A DNA stretch of 64,000 bases from a virus, in IMG/VR virus record IMGVR_UViG_3300008624_000520, positions 1 to 64,000 of that record; one strand, written 5' to 3'. The number at the start of each line of letters is the position of its first letter. Positions within the stretch are counted from its first letter, which is position 1. The notes under the pieces were generated by a model. It worked only from the letters and a program-made list of their open reading frames with translations, was not told the origin of the DNA and did not search any database. This document shows, piece by piece, positions 24,618-33,766 of this stretch. The position numbers were made by a program, and so were the translations under genes.

Positions 24618-24964
24618 TAGTTTACTCCCCAATTTCTCCAAGTGGCCTGGTCTCTTGTTTTAGGCGACCATTCAATTGGTTGGAAATCTTTTAAGTGGCT
24701 GGCTCTTAATCTAACATGTAGCATATCATTAACACAAAACTCATCATCTCTTTGTTGCCATTGCAATAAAAACTCTTGCATCTTCGCAGGTGCACGTGAT
24801 GAATATTCTGCTATGATTTCTTTTGTTAATGTCTGCGTACATTCTTTAACAACCTTTGAACTACCAAAGTATTTCTCAAATAGTTTATCTGTCTTGCAGG
24901 AATATCCAATATAATATCTTCCGTCTGGAAAATAAGTACAATATACTCTATGTTTTTTAGCCAT
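24617..24964 (-). CDS. Small GIY-YIG-like nuclease domain protein
   Basis: The ATG at 24964 lies just after the upstream stop and gives 115 residues; longer frames overlap the cupin gene. The N-terminus has the two-part motif VYCTYFPDGRYYIGYS, corresponding to GIY and YIG, then KYFGSSK. The remaining conserved Arg/Glu residues of active GIY-YIG nucleases are less clear. It has no DNA-recognition modules, so it may be a free-standing phage nuclease or homing relic. Confidence 0.65.
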   Translation of the reverse strand: MAKKHRVYCTYFPDGRYYIGYSCKTDKLFEKYFGSSKVVKECTQTLTKEIIAEYSSRAPAKMQEFLLQWQQRDDEFCVNDMLHVRLRASHLKDFQPIEWSPKTRDQATWRNWGVN

Positions 24965-24968
24965 ATGA

Positions 24969-25301
24969 CTATTTATGTGTTCTTTTACCGTCGAAAACAC
25001 AGACAAAGTATAGATCTTCAGTACCGTCGTTAATAACTTGATGAAAGTCTCCATCCTCTATTAACTTAATATCACCTGCTTTGACTGGCCATTTAGCCTC
25101 TTCTATCTTTATTTTGCCTTCGCCTTCCACAAAAATATAAACTTCTTCTTGCCCAGGATGTGTATGTCCTGTTGTTCGTTTGCCTGGATACAGTCGTGTA
25201 CTGCTTAATACCAAGTTGTTTAAGTGTGTATTGTCTTTTACTTCATAGGTATCGTTTGATTTAACGACCACACCACCTACGTCACTAATTGTTTGCTTCA
25301 T
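24969..25301 (-). CDS. Single-domain cupin
   Basis: The ATG at 25301 follows GAGGAAGA; 110 residues. The two cupin motifs are visible: PGKRTTGHTHPGQEEVYIFV with its metal-binding His and Glu, and a second with GDFHQVINDG. Such proteins bind a metal and act as isomerases, dioxygenases or sensors. It overlaps the zinc-ribbon gene upstream. The substrate is unknown; a link to sugar-nucleotide metabolism is possible. Confidence 0.75.
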   Translation of the reverse strand: MKQTISDVGGVVVKSNDTYEVKDNTHLNNLVLSSTRLYPGKRTTGHTHPGQEEVYIFVEGEGKIKIEEAKWPVKAGDIKLIEDGDFHQVINDGTEDLYFVCVFDGKRTHK

Positions 25302-25464
25302 ATTCTTCCTCATATATATCTTTCATTTCAAATGATTGCTCTTGTTCCAATTCTTCACCACAAAATGGACAGAACTTTAAGACGTAGAAGTGATGATCGT
25401 GATCATTTTCTAAATGACCAACACCCTCACATTTCATACATTCAAATCGATCTCTACCTTCCAT
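25285..25464 (-). CDS. Small zinc-ribbon protein, 59 residues
   Basis: The frame starts at 25464, inside the end of nrdB, and ends inside the cupin gene. It encodes two CxxC pairs (CMKC at 9-12 and CPFC at 32-35) flanking a His-rich stretch (HLENDHDHHF), with an acidic C-terminus. The spacing fits a zinc ribbon. Its place directly after nrdB suggests an early or middle gene; the function is unknown. Confidence 0.65.
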   Translation of the reverse strand: MEGRDRFECMKCEGVGHLENDHDHHFYVLKFCPFCGEELEQEQSFEMKDIYEEEYEANN

Positions 25465-26455
25465 TCTTTGCAGCTCCCCAAACCTCTGACCAATCTCCTG
25501 TTAGAGCACCACGAGCATAATCGGTAGCTCTGTTCTCAAAGAAGTTTGTATGAGTAGGAGCGTTAATCATCTCCTCTACCCACAACAAAGGATTTCTTTT
25601 ATGTTTAAATATGCCTTTCATTCCCATTGCTATTAGCCTTCTATCTGCTATATATCTAATATATTTCTTAACTTCTTCTGGCGTCAAGTTCTCCATTGGA
25701 CCCATAGCAAATGCTAGATCAATAAACTTATCTTCTAGTTCAACCATCTTCTCTGCTATGTCGTAAATTTCTTTCTTTAATTTGTCCTTCCACAATTTTC
25801 TGTTCTCTTTTATATACTGTCTGAATAGTTTTATCATAGATTCAGCGTGCATTGTTTCATCTACGATGCTCCATGTTATTATTTGTCCCATGCCCTTCAT
25901 CTTACCGTGACGTGGAAAGTTTAGTAGCATTATAAAAGATGAGAACAGTTGCATGCCTTCAGTAAATGCTGAGAATGCTGCTATATTTGTAGCTACAGAC
26001 TCTGGTGTGCCGTTAGCATTAGCTAACTCCATGAAGTATTCATGTTTATCCGCCATAGATTGATATTCTAAAAACTCACTATAGGTAGACTCAGGCATTC
26101 CTAATGTCTCGATTAAGTGACTATAAGCTGCTATATGTAGTGCCTCCCGTGCTGCAAATCCTGATAACATCATACGAATTTCAGGTTGTGGAAAGTATGG
26201 AAGATAATTATTAACGTAACTACCTGCTACATCTATATCTCCTTGTGTAAAGAATCTAAATATATTTGTAAGGAAAGCCTTCTCAGGATCTGTTAGTTTG
26301 TCCTTCCAGTCCTTTACATCATCTGCCATAGGTACTTCTGTATGTATCCAATGTGATTGTTCGTGTTTAAGCCATGCTTCATACGCCCAAGGATAATTAA
26401 ATGGTTTAAAATATGTTCTCTCTTCTGTTAATCTTGCTTTTCTAGGCCGTGCCAT
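25454..26455 (-). CDS. nrdB: Ribonucleotide reductase class I small subunit
   Basis: The 333-residue protein has the di-iron ligand helices of NrdB: an Asp in GDIDVAGSY near 73-75, REALHIAAY with Glu104, His107 and radical-type Tyr111, EGMQLFSS, and DETMHAE. NrdB generates the radical used by NrdA to make deoxyribonucleotides for phage replication. The gene is separated from nrdA by a QueC-like and a sulfotransferase-like gene, each overlapping its neighbour or abutting it, so the set is probably one transcript. Confidence 0.9.
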   Translation of the reverse strand: MARPRKARLTEERTYFKPFNYPWAYEAWLKHEQSHWIHTEVPMADDVKDWKDKLTDPEKAFLTNIFRFFTQGDIDVAGSYVNNYLPYFPQPEIRMMLSGFAAREALHIAAYSHLIETLGMPESTYSEFLEYQSMADKHEYFMELANANGTPESVATNIAAFSAFTEGMQLFSSFIMLLNFPRHGKMKGMGQIITWSIVDETMHAESMIKLFRQYIKENRKLWKDKLKKEIYDIAEKMVELEDKFIDLAFAMGPMENLTPEEVKKYIRYIADRRLIAMGMKGIFKHKRNPLLWVEEMINAPTHTNFFENRATDYARGALTGDWSEVWGAAKNGR

Positions 26456-27095
26456 AGTCTATCTCTCCTGCTTCTTTAAACCCCCATTCTCTTTCCTTAC
26501 ACCAAAAACATTCACCACATCTTCCACGTATTAACTCTACGCAGCTATGTGAGAAACGACTTATATCATTCAATACATTAAATTCTTTTGCTAATAAGAC
26601 TATTTGATCTTTAGTTAAGTCTGCAAAAGGTTGTAAATATATCTCACTTATAGGTGTTCCTTCGTGTTTATAATCAGAATCTCTAGCTAATAGCCTGGGT
26701 CCTGGTGTGTGATAAGAACATAAGCTCTTATAATTAGGTGGATATTCATTTACTCCATTAAATAGAACATCTGCATAGCCATTGACTATTACTTCTTTCA
26801 TTCCACCTAGTAATTGTTGTTGTACTTCTTCTCCTTGATAATCTTGTTCCCTATTCCAGTCTACACCATCTGAGTTTATTACCCAAGGATGCAACTGTTT
26901 TGTTCCATAATAATCACAAGACCACTCTAACATTCTAGTAGCGTATGTTAATGCTCCATCTACTTTAGGTACTGTGAATGGAATACACTCTTGATTTCGT
27001 TCTAAACATTCTCCATAGACTATATGCCACAGGATAGAACTATCTAATCCTCCTGAGACCACAACACCTATCTTTTTATCCCTAGGTATTTGCAT
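26442..27095 (-). CDS. QueC-like PP-loop ATPase
   Basis: This 217-residue protein has the pyrophosphatase loop SGGLDSS near residue 14 and a C-terminal zinc motif SCVELIRGRCGECFWCKERE. That Cys arrangement matches QueC, which converts carboxy-deazaguanine to preQ0. Phage QueC enzymes can feed deazaguanine modification of DNA or tRNA queuosine. No other pathway gene (FolE, QueD, QueE, DpdA) is visible in the window. It overlaps nrdB by 14 bases. Related ATPases acting on other substrates cannot be excluded. Confidence 0.75.
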   Translation of the reverse strand: MQIPRDKKIGVVVSGGLDSSILWHIVYGECLERNQECIPFTVPKVDGALTYATRMLEWSCDYYGTKQLHPWVINSDGVDWNREQDYQGEEVQQQLLGGMKEVIVNGYADVLFNGVNEYPPNYKSLCSYHTPGPRLLARDSDYKHEGTPISEIYLQPFADLTKDQIVLLAKEFNVLNDISRFSHSCVELIRGRCGECFWCKEREWGFKEAGEIDYGTA

Positions 27096-27711
27096 TTACA
27101 AATTTAACTCCTTCAAAATAACTATAATCTTCTTCATAAAAATTCATTACTGAATCAACTGTTTCTTCCCATGTCTTATGCAGTAAAAAATTCTCTGGCA
27201 TACGGTTTAATTTATATTTTAACCAGTCATAAGCTTTCTCATGATCTTCATCTACGTAGGCAAATCCTAATTTTTGTTTATACTCTAAAACTCCTGGCTC
27301 ATGCCACAATTCAGGTTGACTAATAGGATTGATTCTTTTATGACGCCGTAACCAATACCTATACATCTTCTCGCCTATTAATATTTCTTCTACGACATTT
27401 CTGTTATAAAGATAAACTCTTGCTAACTTCACGTCTATCATACTTACACAATCTTTCTGAAAGGTAAAGTGAGGGTCTTCAAAACTTTCAGGAATATCAT
27501 CTGAACCGCTGTCCACAACCATATTAATTGCACTCATCCAACGACTAAATGGATCTCTATATATTAAGAAACATTTATGAGAATCTGTTAGTCCTGCATT
27601 ACCTATCTCATGGTCTTCCATTACATATTTCATGGTCTGTGAAGCATTTTTATATATCCATAAAAAATGCTTGTCATAGTGAGGCGAATAGTATGTATTA
27701 CCATTCATCAT
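27082..27711 (-). CDS. Sulfotransferase-like protein
   Basis: The 209-residue protein has KHFLWIYKNASQTMKYVM, like the 5'-phosphosulfate-binding loop, and KCFLIYRDPFSRWMSAI, like the RDP...R 3'-phosphate site of the Sulfotransfer_2 family. The family moves sulfate from PAPS to carbohydrates or other acceptors. It is inserted between nrdA and the QueC-like gene, sharing one base with nrdA and overlapping the other by 14. A role in modifying phage or host surface glycans is inferred. Confidence 0.65.
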   Translation of the reverse strand: MMNGNTYYSPHYDKHFLWIYKNASQTMKYVMEDHEIGNAGLTDSHKCFLIYRDPFSRWMSAINMVVDSGSDDIPESFEDPHFTFQKDCVSMIDVKLARVYLYNRNVVEEILIGEKMYRYWLRRHKRINPISQPELWHEPGVLEYKQKLGFAYVDEDHEKAYDWLKYKLNRMPENFLLHKTWEETVDSVMNFYEEDYSYFEGVKFVNANT

Positions 27712-29507
27712 TAACCCTCACAAGCTAGACATTCACCATCAGCCACGTCTCTCATATCTAATTCCTGTATTATCTCTCTTTCTATTCGTTTAGAAACTTT
27801 ATCTGCCTTTCCTAACTTCTCTGAACGGCAATAATATAACGTTTTAATACCTGACTTCCATGCTAAAAAGTGAACAGCATGTAGATATGCTATATTTGCG
27901 TCAGGCCTGAAGAAAAGATTTAAAGATTGTGCTTGATCTATGTACTCTTGTCTATCTGCGCCATGTTCAATTAACCATCGTTGATCTATTTCCATAGATG
28001 TTTTAAATAAGCTCTTCTGTTCGTCAGATAATATTTTTAAGTGTTGTACAGAACCATCGTTGCTTATGATCGACGACCAAATATCGTCATAATTCGTTCT
28101 CGGATGTTTTTCACAATACTCTGTGATGATTGCATCCAGGTATTTATTTTTGTTGAGGTATGCACCCGATAAGGTATCTTGCCTGTAAGCATTAGCTCTA
28201 AACGGTTCAATAGATGGCGAAGTGTTCCCCATAATAATACTACTGGAAGCATTAGGAGCAATAGCCATAACATGGCTAAAACGAACCCCTCTTCCTTTAG
28301 CATCTGGAGCCTCTCCTCTTTCTTTCCCGAGCCTTTTGTTTGCTTCATCTAATTTTCCTCTAATGTATCTAAATATTCTCAAGTTGGCACCACGTGCTTG
28401 TGCACTTTCCCATGCAATACCATTCTTTTGAAGGTAGGCATGAAATCCTAAAGCTCCAACCCCTATGCTCCTTTCACGACTAGCAGAGTATTGTGCTCTT
28501 CTAACCTGTGAGGGTGCGTTATCTATAAAATATTGCAAGACATTATCTAACATCTCTGCAACATCGTCTAAAAATTTTGGATCTCGAACCCAGGCTGCGT
28601 AATGCTCTAGGTTCACAGACGATAAACAACATACTGCTGTCCTTTTTTCGTCTGTTGGTAAAATAATCTCTGAACAGAGATTACTCTGATTAATTCTTAA
28701 CCCTAATTCCTTTTGGAATTCAGGCATCTGTCTATTACTTGTATCTATAAAATGTAGGTATGGTTCCCCTGTTTCCATTCTAAGTTCTAGTATCCTTTGC
28801 CATAATCCTCTGGCTGATACTGTTTCTGTTACTGCTCCTGAATGTGGGTCTGTCAAATTCCAGCCATCATCAGCATCATCATCTACCATACACCGTTCTA
28901 TTATTTCCATAAAACGATCAGTTATATTAATTCCATGATGAAGGTTAAGACATCTCATATTAGGATCGCCTGTTGCCTTTCTCATTTCTAAAAACATTAA
29001 CACATCTGGATGGGAGATATCTAGGTATGTAGCATACGAGCCTCTTCTTGTTTTGCCCTGTCTATATGCTAAACAGGACGCATCGTATGTTTTTAGGTGG
29101 GACATAACTCCTGTTGATTTATCATCAGAACTCCTTATGCCAAATCCTATACCTACACCTCCACCTAACATTGACAACCAATTAGTCTCAGACAGGTTTT
29201 TTACTAATCCTTCTGCTGTGTCATCAATATAATTTAAGAAGCATGATATAGGCATACCACGATTAGAGCGTCCATAGGAAAGAATAGGAGTGCTGTATGA
29301 GAGCCAATGCTTACTGGCGTATTCATATAGTCTTTGTGCATGTTCTGGATTGCTAGCAAACTGTGAACTTACATAAGCAAAACGTTCTTGAGGAGAGGTT
29401 TCCTCGTCCTTCATGTAACTTTCTCTTAATCTTTGTAATCCTAACTCATCAAATAGAGTATCACGATCCCTGTCAATTTGTATGCCTAAATAATCTTCCC
29501 TTGCCAC
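27711..29507 (-). CDS. nrdA: Ribonucleotide reductase class I large subunit
   Basis: The 598-residue protein shows the redox pair Cys89 (PISCF) and Cys in CCLSSVNL (293/294), the radical Cys278 in NLCSEI, and a C-terminal GECLACEG redox tail. It lacks the N-terminal ATP-cone of about 90 residues found in cellular NrdA, so it should escape dATP feedback inhibition, as is common in phages. It works with the NrdB encoded nearby. It overlaps the oxygenase gene upstream by 22 bases. Confidence 0.92.
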   Translation of the reverse strand: MAREDYLGIQIDRDRDTLFDELGLQRLRESYMKDEETSPQERFAYVSSQFASNPEHAQRLYEYASKHWLSYSTPILSYGRSNRGMPISCFLNYIDDTAEGLVKNLSETNWLSMLGGGVGIGFGIRSSDDKSTGVMSHLKTYDASCLAYRQGKTRRGSYATYLDISHPDVLMFLEMRKATGDPNMRCLNLHHGINITDRFMEIIERCMVDDDADDGWNLTDPHSGAVTETVSARGLWQRILELRMETGEPYLHFIDTSNRQMPEFQKELGLRINQSNLCSEIILPTDEKRTAVCCLSSVNLEHYAAWVRDPKFLDDVAEMLDNVLQYFIDNAPSQVRRAQYSASRERSIGVGALGFHAYLQKNGIAWESAQARGANLRIFRYIRGKLDEANKRLGKERGEAPDAKGRGVRFSHVMAIAPNASSSIIMGNTSPSIEPFRANAYRQDTLSGAYLNKNKYLDAIITEYCEKHPRTNYDDIWSSIISNDGSVQHLKILSDEQKSLFKTSMEIDQRWLIEHGADRQEYIDQAQSLNLFFRPDANIAYLHAVHFLAWKSGIKTLYYCRSEKLGKADKVSKRIEREIIQELDMRDVADGECLACEG

Positions 29508-30004
29508 TCTTTTATTCCTTGTACTACTTCTTCAAATGTTTTGTCTTTAAATGATATCCTGGCCATTACTCTTTGTTTGTCAGGATTCACCCTATGTAAT
29601 ATACTTGTATTCAACACCGCTGCTTCATAAGTAAATTTTCCTTCTTCATACTCTACTGCTGTAAATTGTCCTTCTAAAATAATGTTTATTGCACACTTTA
29701 CACCTTTACGATTATATTGACTTTTTGTTATTTCATTATCAACATGCCAAGGATAATCAGATTCTATCCACATATATGCAGTCGTAAACTCACCCCAATC
29801 TGTTGGGTAGTGTTCTAAAAAACTCTCTCTAAACTTTGCCAATTCAGGAGTAAAATCATTATATGGTAATGCAGTTATTACTCCATAATCCTTGCCTTTA
29901 TATGTGTAAGGAATTTTATATGCTTTGTCTTTTACGTTGATTGCTTCAGTTCTAAGCTTTTCAGAGTCCCAAAAGGACTTCAGTAAAGGATAGACTGGGG
30001 TCAT
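29486..30004 (-). CDS. 2OG-Fe(II) oxygenase-like protein
   Basis: This 172-residue protein has WHVDNE, giving the His-x-Asp iron pair, then LNTSILHRVNPDKQRVMARI, giving the distal His and a 2-oxoglutarate-binding Arg. The double-stranded beta-helix pattern between them fits small aspartyl/prolyl-hydroxylase-type enzymes. Such proteins are frequent in marine T4-like phages with unknown targets. It overlaps nrdA by 22 bases. Confidence 0.65.
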   Translation of the reverse strand: MTPVYPLLKSFWDSEKLRTEAINVKDKAYKIPYTYKGKDYGVITALPYNDFTPELAKFRESFLEHYPTDWGEFTTAYMWIESDYPWHVDNEITKSQYNRKGVKCAINIILEGQFTAVEYEEGKFTYEAAVLNTSILHRVNPDKQRVMARISFKDKTFEEVVQGIKEWQGKII

Positions 30005-30225
30005 TTCAACTTCAACTTGTTCTTCAGCTCTGCGTTCTCTGCGTTTAACTCATTAATGCGTTTATATGCGCTAGTGAGTTGGCCTTGCATAGTATTTACT
30101 TCACCTTTAAGTAGGGTAATCATGCCATTTAGGGCTTCATCTATTTGTACTAACTTTCGTCTGTACACTTCAGCTTGTCCACCCAGGGAGATAGCATCTT
30201 CTTCAGATGTCATTGGTTTAACCAT
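30001..30225 (-). CDS. Coiled-coil protein, 74 residues
   Basis: The ATG at 30225 makes a TAATG overlap with the primase stop and follows GGAGGAAG. The protein is a charged helix with clear heptads at its C-terminus (AYKRINELNAENAELKNKLK). No known family. It probably oligomerises; coupling to primase suggests an accessory role. Confidence 0.65.
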   Translation of the reverse strand: MVKPMTSEEDAISLGGQAEVYRRKLVQIDEALNGMITLLKGEVNTMQGQLTSAYKRINELNAENAELKNKLKLK

Positions 30226-31241
30226 TAACACTTCCTCCAACTAATAAATTTAAGTTCAGCTTCCAGATTTTGGAACACATTATTACTTATAATATCTTCC
30301 ATATTGACTGTCTGAACACCAGCCAACACCATTTCATTTATATCTTTTTCCAGAATGTTGTCAGGCCATATTACGACCCTTTTACCAGACTTAATATATC
30401 TGTCAACGATGTTACAGACTTCTTTATTCTTAGGCTGATTATCTACGATAATAATACTATCCTCTGGAAGATTTAATGTTTCTATTTTATTAAACGAAGT
30501 GCCTGCGCATGCTATACAATTATCTAAAAACAAACTGTCTAAAGGTCCTTCAACAATTTTTACAGGCTTACTTTTACTTATACAATCTAATCCAAAAACT
30601 GTTGGACTATCTTCATTTATTTTAACCAATATGTACCTTAATGGTGAGTTACCATATGATCTTAATGTGACTGCTGTTAGGATACCTTCTTCATTAAAGA
30701 ATGGTATTGCCAACCTAGATTCGTCTGACTTTATCCTGTCTTTATATTTAGGATTTAACTGACATATATCTTTAATGTTCTCTATGTGATATAACCTGTG
30801 CCATTGATCTTTAGGTATCTGTCTTTGGGTACAATACTCTACTGCCATATGACTAGCATCTAACGTATCAACTCTATCCATAAGTTTGTCAATCAATCTA
30901 TCAGGAGCACCAAATTCTGGTGTCTTAAATTCAAACTCAGGTTCTTTATTGGCGCGAGGAGCTGCTACACCCTCTGAATATCTTTCCAGAATGTACTGTT
31001 TATGTAATAATGGATCTGTTATTTTTAATAACCCACCAAAGGTCTTACCGGCGTCACAATTATGACACTTGTAGAACATGTCGTTCTTTTTACGGTAAAT
31101 ATATCCTCGCGCCTTGTTCTTTTTCTTTGAACTGTCGCCACAGATAGGGCAACGGAAGTTAAATAGGTAATCGTCCTTACGTTTGAATCTATCAAACCGG
31201 TGTGAGATCATCATTATATATTTCAAGTCTAAGTGTAGCAT
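30225..31241 (-). CDS. 61: T4-type DNA primase
   Basis: The 338-residue protein has an N-terminal zinc finger (CPIC at 31-34 and CHNC at 59-62). The Toprim core follows: IVEGPLDSLF supplies the Glu and SIIIVDNQPKN the acidic pair region. This matches phage T4 gp61, which makes RNA primers with the gp41 helicase. The start could be at residue 1 or the Met-Met at 10-11; I kept the longest. The helicase gene lies at 50565-51944. Confidence 0.85.
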   Translation of the reverse strand: MLHLDLKYIMMISHRFDRFKRKDDYLFNFRCPICGDSSKKKNKARGYIYRKKNDMFYKCHNCDAGKTFGGLLKITDPLLHKQYILERYSEGVAAPRANKEPEFEFKTPEFGAPDRLIDKLMDRVDTLDASHMAVEYCTQRQIPKDQWHRLYHIENIKDICQLNPKYKDRIKSDESRLAIPFFNEEGILTAVTLRSYGNSPLRYILVKINEDSPTVFGLDCISKSKPVKIVEGPLDSLFLDNCIACAGTSFNKIETLNLPEDSIIIVDNQPKNKEVCNIVDRYIKSGKRVVIWPDNILEKDINEMVLAGVQTVNMEDIISNNVFQNLEAELKFISWRKC

Positions 31242-31308
31242 ATAGTCATAATTATAGTAGATCCCGAACCTGGAATCAAATAGAATTATACCGTTTTGGT
31301 GTTCTTTA

Positions 31309-31767
31309 CTACTGTGCTAATAAAGACACAATCTTACCCATATTGGGGAAGAGTGCAGATCCAGCGATCAAGGCTCCTAATAAGACCCATTTCCACTTCT
31401 CAAGTTGATCTATACGTTTTTCCAGATGTGCTTGTTCTTTATCTATATGTGTGCGAAGTTTTTCAATAGCTAATAATATCTTTTCGTTATGGTCTTTTAA
31501 TGAGTCGGCTGTTTCCCTGGATGCGGTTGTAATTCTAGAGTGTAACTCTTTCACTACTGCGTCTGATTCTTTTCTTCTTTCCATTCGATCTCTTTCCGAT
31601 GTGTCAAGGCGTTCTTCATGCACTGCAATAGTTGCTGCTATCACCGAACTTGCCTCTCCAATTTTATCCAAAGTATTATCTAATTTACCAAGCATATGGC
31701 CTAATGAGGCGATGTCTGCTTTGATAGTAGCTATTTCTCTGTCAGTTTTACTTGCTGCTGCTGGCAT
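31309..31767 (-). CDS. Coiled-coil protein with C-terminal membrane span
   Basis: The 152-residue protein is a long charged helix with heptads from about 10 to 125, then a membrane segment (WKWVLLGALIAGSALF) near the end. This tail-anchored layout is seen in phage membrane or virion accessory proteins. It overlaps the next gene upstream by 20 bases and starts the structural-gene block. Function unknown. Confidence 0.65.
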   Translation of the reverse strand: MPAAASKTDREIATIKADIASLGHMLGKLDNTLDKIGEASSVIAATIAVHEERLDTSERDRMERRKESDAVVKELHSRITTASRETADSLKDHNEKILLAIEKLRTHIDKEQAHLEKRIDQLEKWKWVLLGALIAGSALFPNMGKIVSLLAQ

Positions 31768-32323
31768 TTTTCTTTATCTTCTTATTTATTTTCGCTTTCC
31801 GTCTAAATAAACTAGGCATTCCGATACCTGGATATGGCCATTTTGCCAATGTTCTTACACCTGGCTCACCTCTAGGGCCTATTCCGATAGCGTCAATACC
31901 ACCATGTCCTACAGCATTAGCTGCTACTTCTTCTGTAAAATAATCTTTAAATGATATAAGATTATGCTCTAATAACTTTGCGTTCTGTTGAACGTGTTCA
32001 TCGTTCATATAAAGTTCTAACAATGTTGCTACATCTTCAAAAGTGTCTTGTTCTTCATACTCCCTCATCAGTGCTAACGCTGAGGCAAAAGATAATAATC
32101 TTTTACCCTGATAGTTAGCTGAATGATTAAGAGCATGTTGTACTTTATATACGAATTTCTGAAGCATTGAATACATGTTTAACTCTTGTGTTCCTGATGG
32201 TTCACGAAGTTTCTTTCCTGTCTTATCTACAATGCCTGCTTTAAACGCTTCCGACTTTTCAATCGGTGTGGCCATCATCTTTAAGATTCTTAATGCTACT
32301 ATTGCGTCTAATGCTCTGGACAT
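31748..32323 (-). CDS. Conserved T4-like phage protein, 191 residues
   Basis: The start MSRALDAIVALRILKMMATP follows AAGGAAAA. The protein is helical with a Gly/Pro-rich segment (GIGPRGEPGVRT) and a Lys-rich end. I recall related N-termini in T4-like marine phages next to structural genes, but no function. It abuts the DUF7207-like gene. Confidence 0.65.
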   Translation of the reverse strand: MSRALDAIVALRILKMMATPIEKSEAFKAGIVDKTGKKLREPSGTQELNMYSMLQKFVYKVQHALNHSANYQGKRLLSFASALALMREYEEQDTFEDVATLLELYMNDEHVQQNAKLLEHNLISFKDYFTEEVAANAVGHGGIDAIGIGPRGEPGVRTLAKWPYPGIGMPSLFRRKAKINKKIKKNASSSK

Positions 32324-32710
32324 TTATATTTTCCTTAAAACTTCTATTAACTCATCATTCAATGGAACATCTGTTTCTATATTCTTTGGTAGGTTAGCGG
32401 AATAAACTACTTCCTCTGGAATCCTATCTAAAAATACTAAAAACGTTTTCAAATTACTCCAATATTTTTCCTCTAGTTTGAAAAACAACATTTCTGTCGT
32501 TGCATTTCCAAACACATTATATAAAAGAACGAGATGATTTATAATCAACCTTTCATTTGGATCGCCTGTCTTTTCATATCTGTTAAACAAGCGTTTCAAA
32601 TATTTAAATCGTTTTAAATCATCTTCTAATTCCGACATTCCCGTACATGACGGGTTGTCGTAATGTTTAATGGCAAAAATCAAAAAATTATCATTATTTA
32701 GTTCAGTCAT
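32324..32710 (-). CDS. Conserved T4-like phage protein (DUF7207-like)
   Basis: I chose the ATG at 32710 (MTELNNDNFLIFAIKHYDNP); an earlier Met lies inside the neighbouring gene. The 128-residue helical protein contains DDLKRFKYLKRLFNRY and NHLVLLYNVFG, which I remember as typical of DUF7207 of marine T4-like phages. It is found among structural genes and its role is unknown. Confidence 0.65.
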   Translation of the reverse strand: MTELNNDNFLIFAIKHYDNPSCTGMSELEDDLKRFKYLKRLFNRYEKTGDPNERLIINHLVLLYNVFGNATTEMLFFKLEEKYWSNLKTFLVFLDRIPEEVVYSANLPKNIETDVPLNDELIEVLRKI

Positions 32711-32712
32711 TA

Positions 32713-33159
32713 TTAAGCCACGGTTGCTGTCCCTCCAATGAAGTACCATTTTGCTAACCCTGTATCATATAATAATGTGGCTGAGTGTCCAGCCTGGCTA
32801 AAAGATATACTATTAGCCGTATTTGAATTTGCTAAGGTTACTGTATGGCCACCGGCATTGGAAGACATTATAATAATTTTTATCTGTCCATCCGATCCAG
32901 CAGCTAGAGTACATTCTCCTGCTGCTGAAACATCATTGATCCATGTAACATTAGTGGTTAATTGTATAGCTGCTGCTGCAGTAATTGTATCGTGATCTCC
33001 TATTGAAATCTTATCATTAAATACTGCGGGAGTTGCTATGTTTCCAAATAATGCTGCATTTGTAAGTGATTTAGAGTCTGTACCCTGAACCAAATACAAT
33101 TTATCGGCAGCGGCTGCATTTGTTGCAGCCGTAAGATCTGATACTTTACTATCTGCCAT
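32713..33159 (-). CDS. Virion structural protein with N-terminal attachment-like motif
   Basis: The 148-residue Ala/Thr-rich protein begins MADSKVSDLTAATNAAAADK and continues LYLVQGTDSKSLT, a pattern common at the N-terminus of phage tail-fibre or decoration proteins. The rest alternates like beta strands and ends in a short hydrophobic strand. No enzymatic motifs. It lies between two other structural genes. Confidence 0.65.
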   Translation of the reverse strand: MADSKVSDLTAATNAAAADKLYLVQGTDSKSLTNAALFGNIATPAVFNDKISIGDHDTITAAAAIQLTTNVTWINDVSAAGECTLAAGSDGQIKIIIMSSNAGGHTVTLANSNTANSISFSQAGHSATLLYDTGLAKWYFIGGTATVA

Positions 33160-33171
33160 TAGTAACTCCTA

Positions 33172-33756
33172 TTACGCTACGACTGTTATTGTACCAGCTG
33201 CTGTACCTATACTTGCTGCACTTGTGATAGTGGAAGCTGTGTTAGTTCCATTATCTTTAATTGTGCCTGAATTTAATGCAAGTGGATTGGCTCCAAAGCT
33301 TAATACGTCATTGGCGTTTGTAGCTGCGTTTGCTGCTGCAATAACAAGTGAGAACACTAATTCATTGGTACCTGTACCACTAGCGTATGATAATACATGT
33401 GGTCCACGGCCTGAACCAGAACCTTGGTTACCATTGGTAACTGATAGTTGTGGTGTTCCTGTTACTGCTACTTCTTCATTGAATCTTACTCTAGCTGAAA
33501 GCGTAAAGCCTGCTGACTTATCTGCTGCTGTTGTAATCCATTCAATTTCTGTTATATCTGCTGCTCCAAGATTAGTTGTTAGAGAAGACATGGCTACTAG
33601 AACTTCTGGATCAGCGCCTGTACGGCCATTTCCTGTCATAGTAGATCCTGCTTCAACTACCCAACCTTGAGTGCTAGCATATACTTCTTTTTTCTGAGCA
33701 GTTGTTAACCATTTAGGCTTACTTTCATCTGCGTCTGTTGCTCCCCAATTTGGCAT
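33172..33756 (-). CDS. Virion structural protein with Ig-like (SwmB-type) domain
   Basis: The first 35 residues (MPNWGATDADESKPKWLTTA...) form a conserved-looking peptide I associate with marine phage structural proteins. The remainder is Thr/Ala/Gly-rich beta sequence containing RFNEEVAVTGTPQLSVTNGN, a SwmB/Ig-like signature. A decoration or tail surface protein is likely. It follows the large structural gene by 10 bases. Confidence 0.65.
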   Translation of the reverse strand: MPNWGATDADESKPKWLTTAQKKEVYASTQGWVVEAGSTMTGNGRTGADPEVLVAMSSLTTNLGAADITEIEWITTAADKSAGFTLSARVRFNEEVAVTGTPQLSVTNGNQGSGSGRGPHVLSYASGTGTNELVFSLVIAAANAATNANDVLSFGANPLALNSGTIKDNGTNTASTITSAASIGTAAGTITVVA

Positions 33757-33766
33757 TTTTTTTCTC

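Noticed and set aside
33224-33670. Long plus-strand open frame opposite a structural gene
   Set aside because: It is a mirror of a repetitive coding sequence, with no start site signal.
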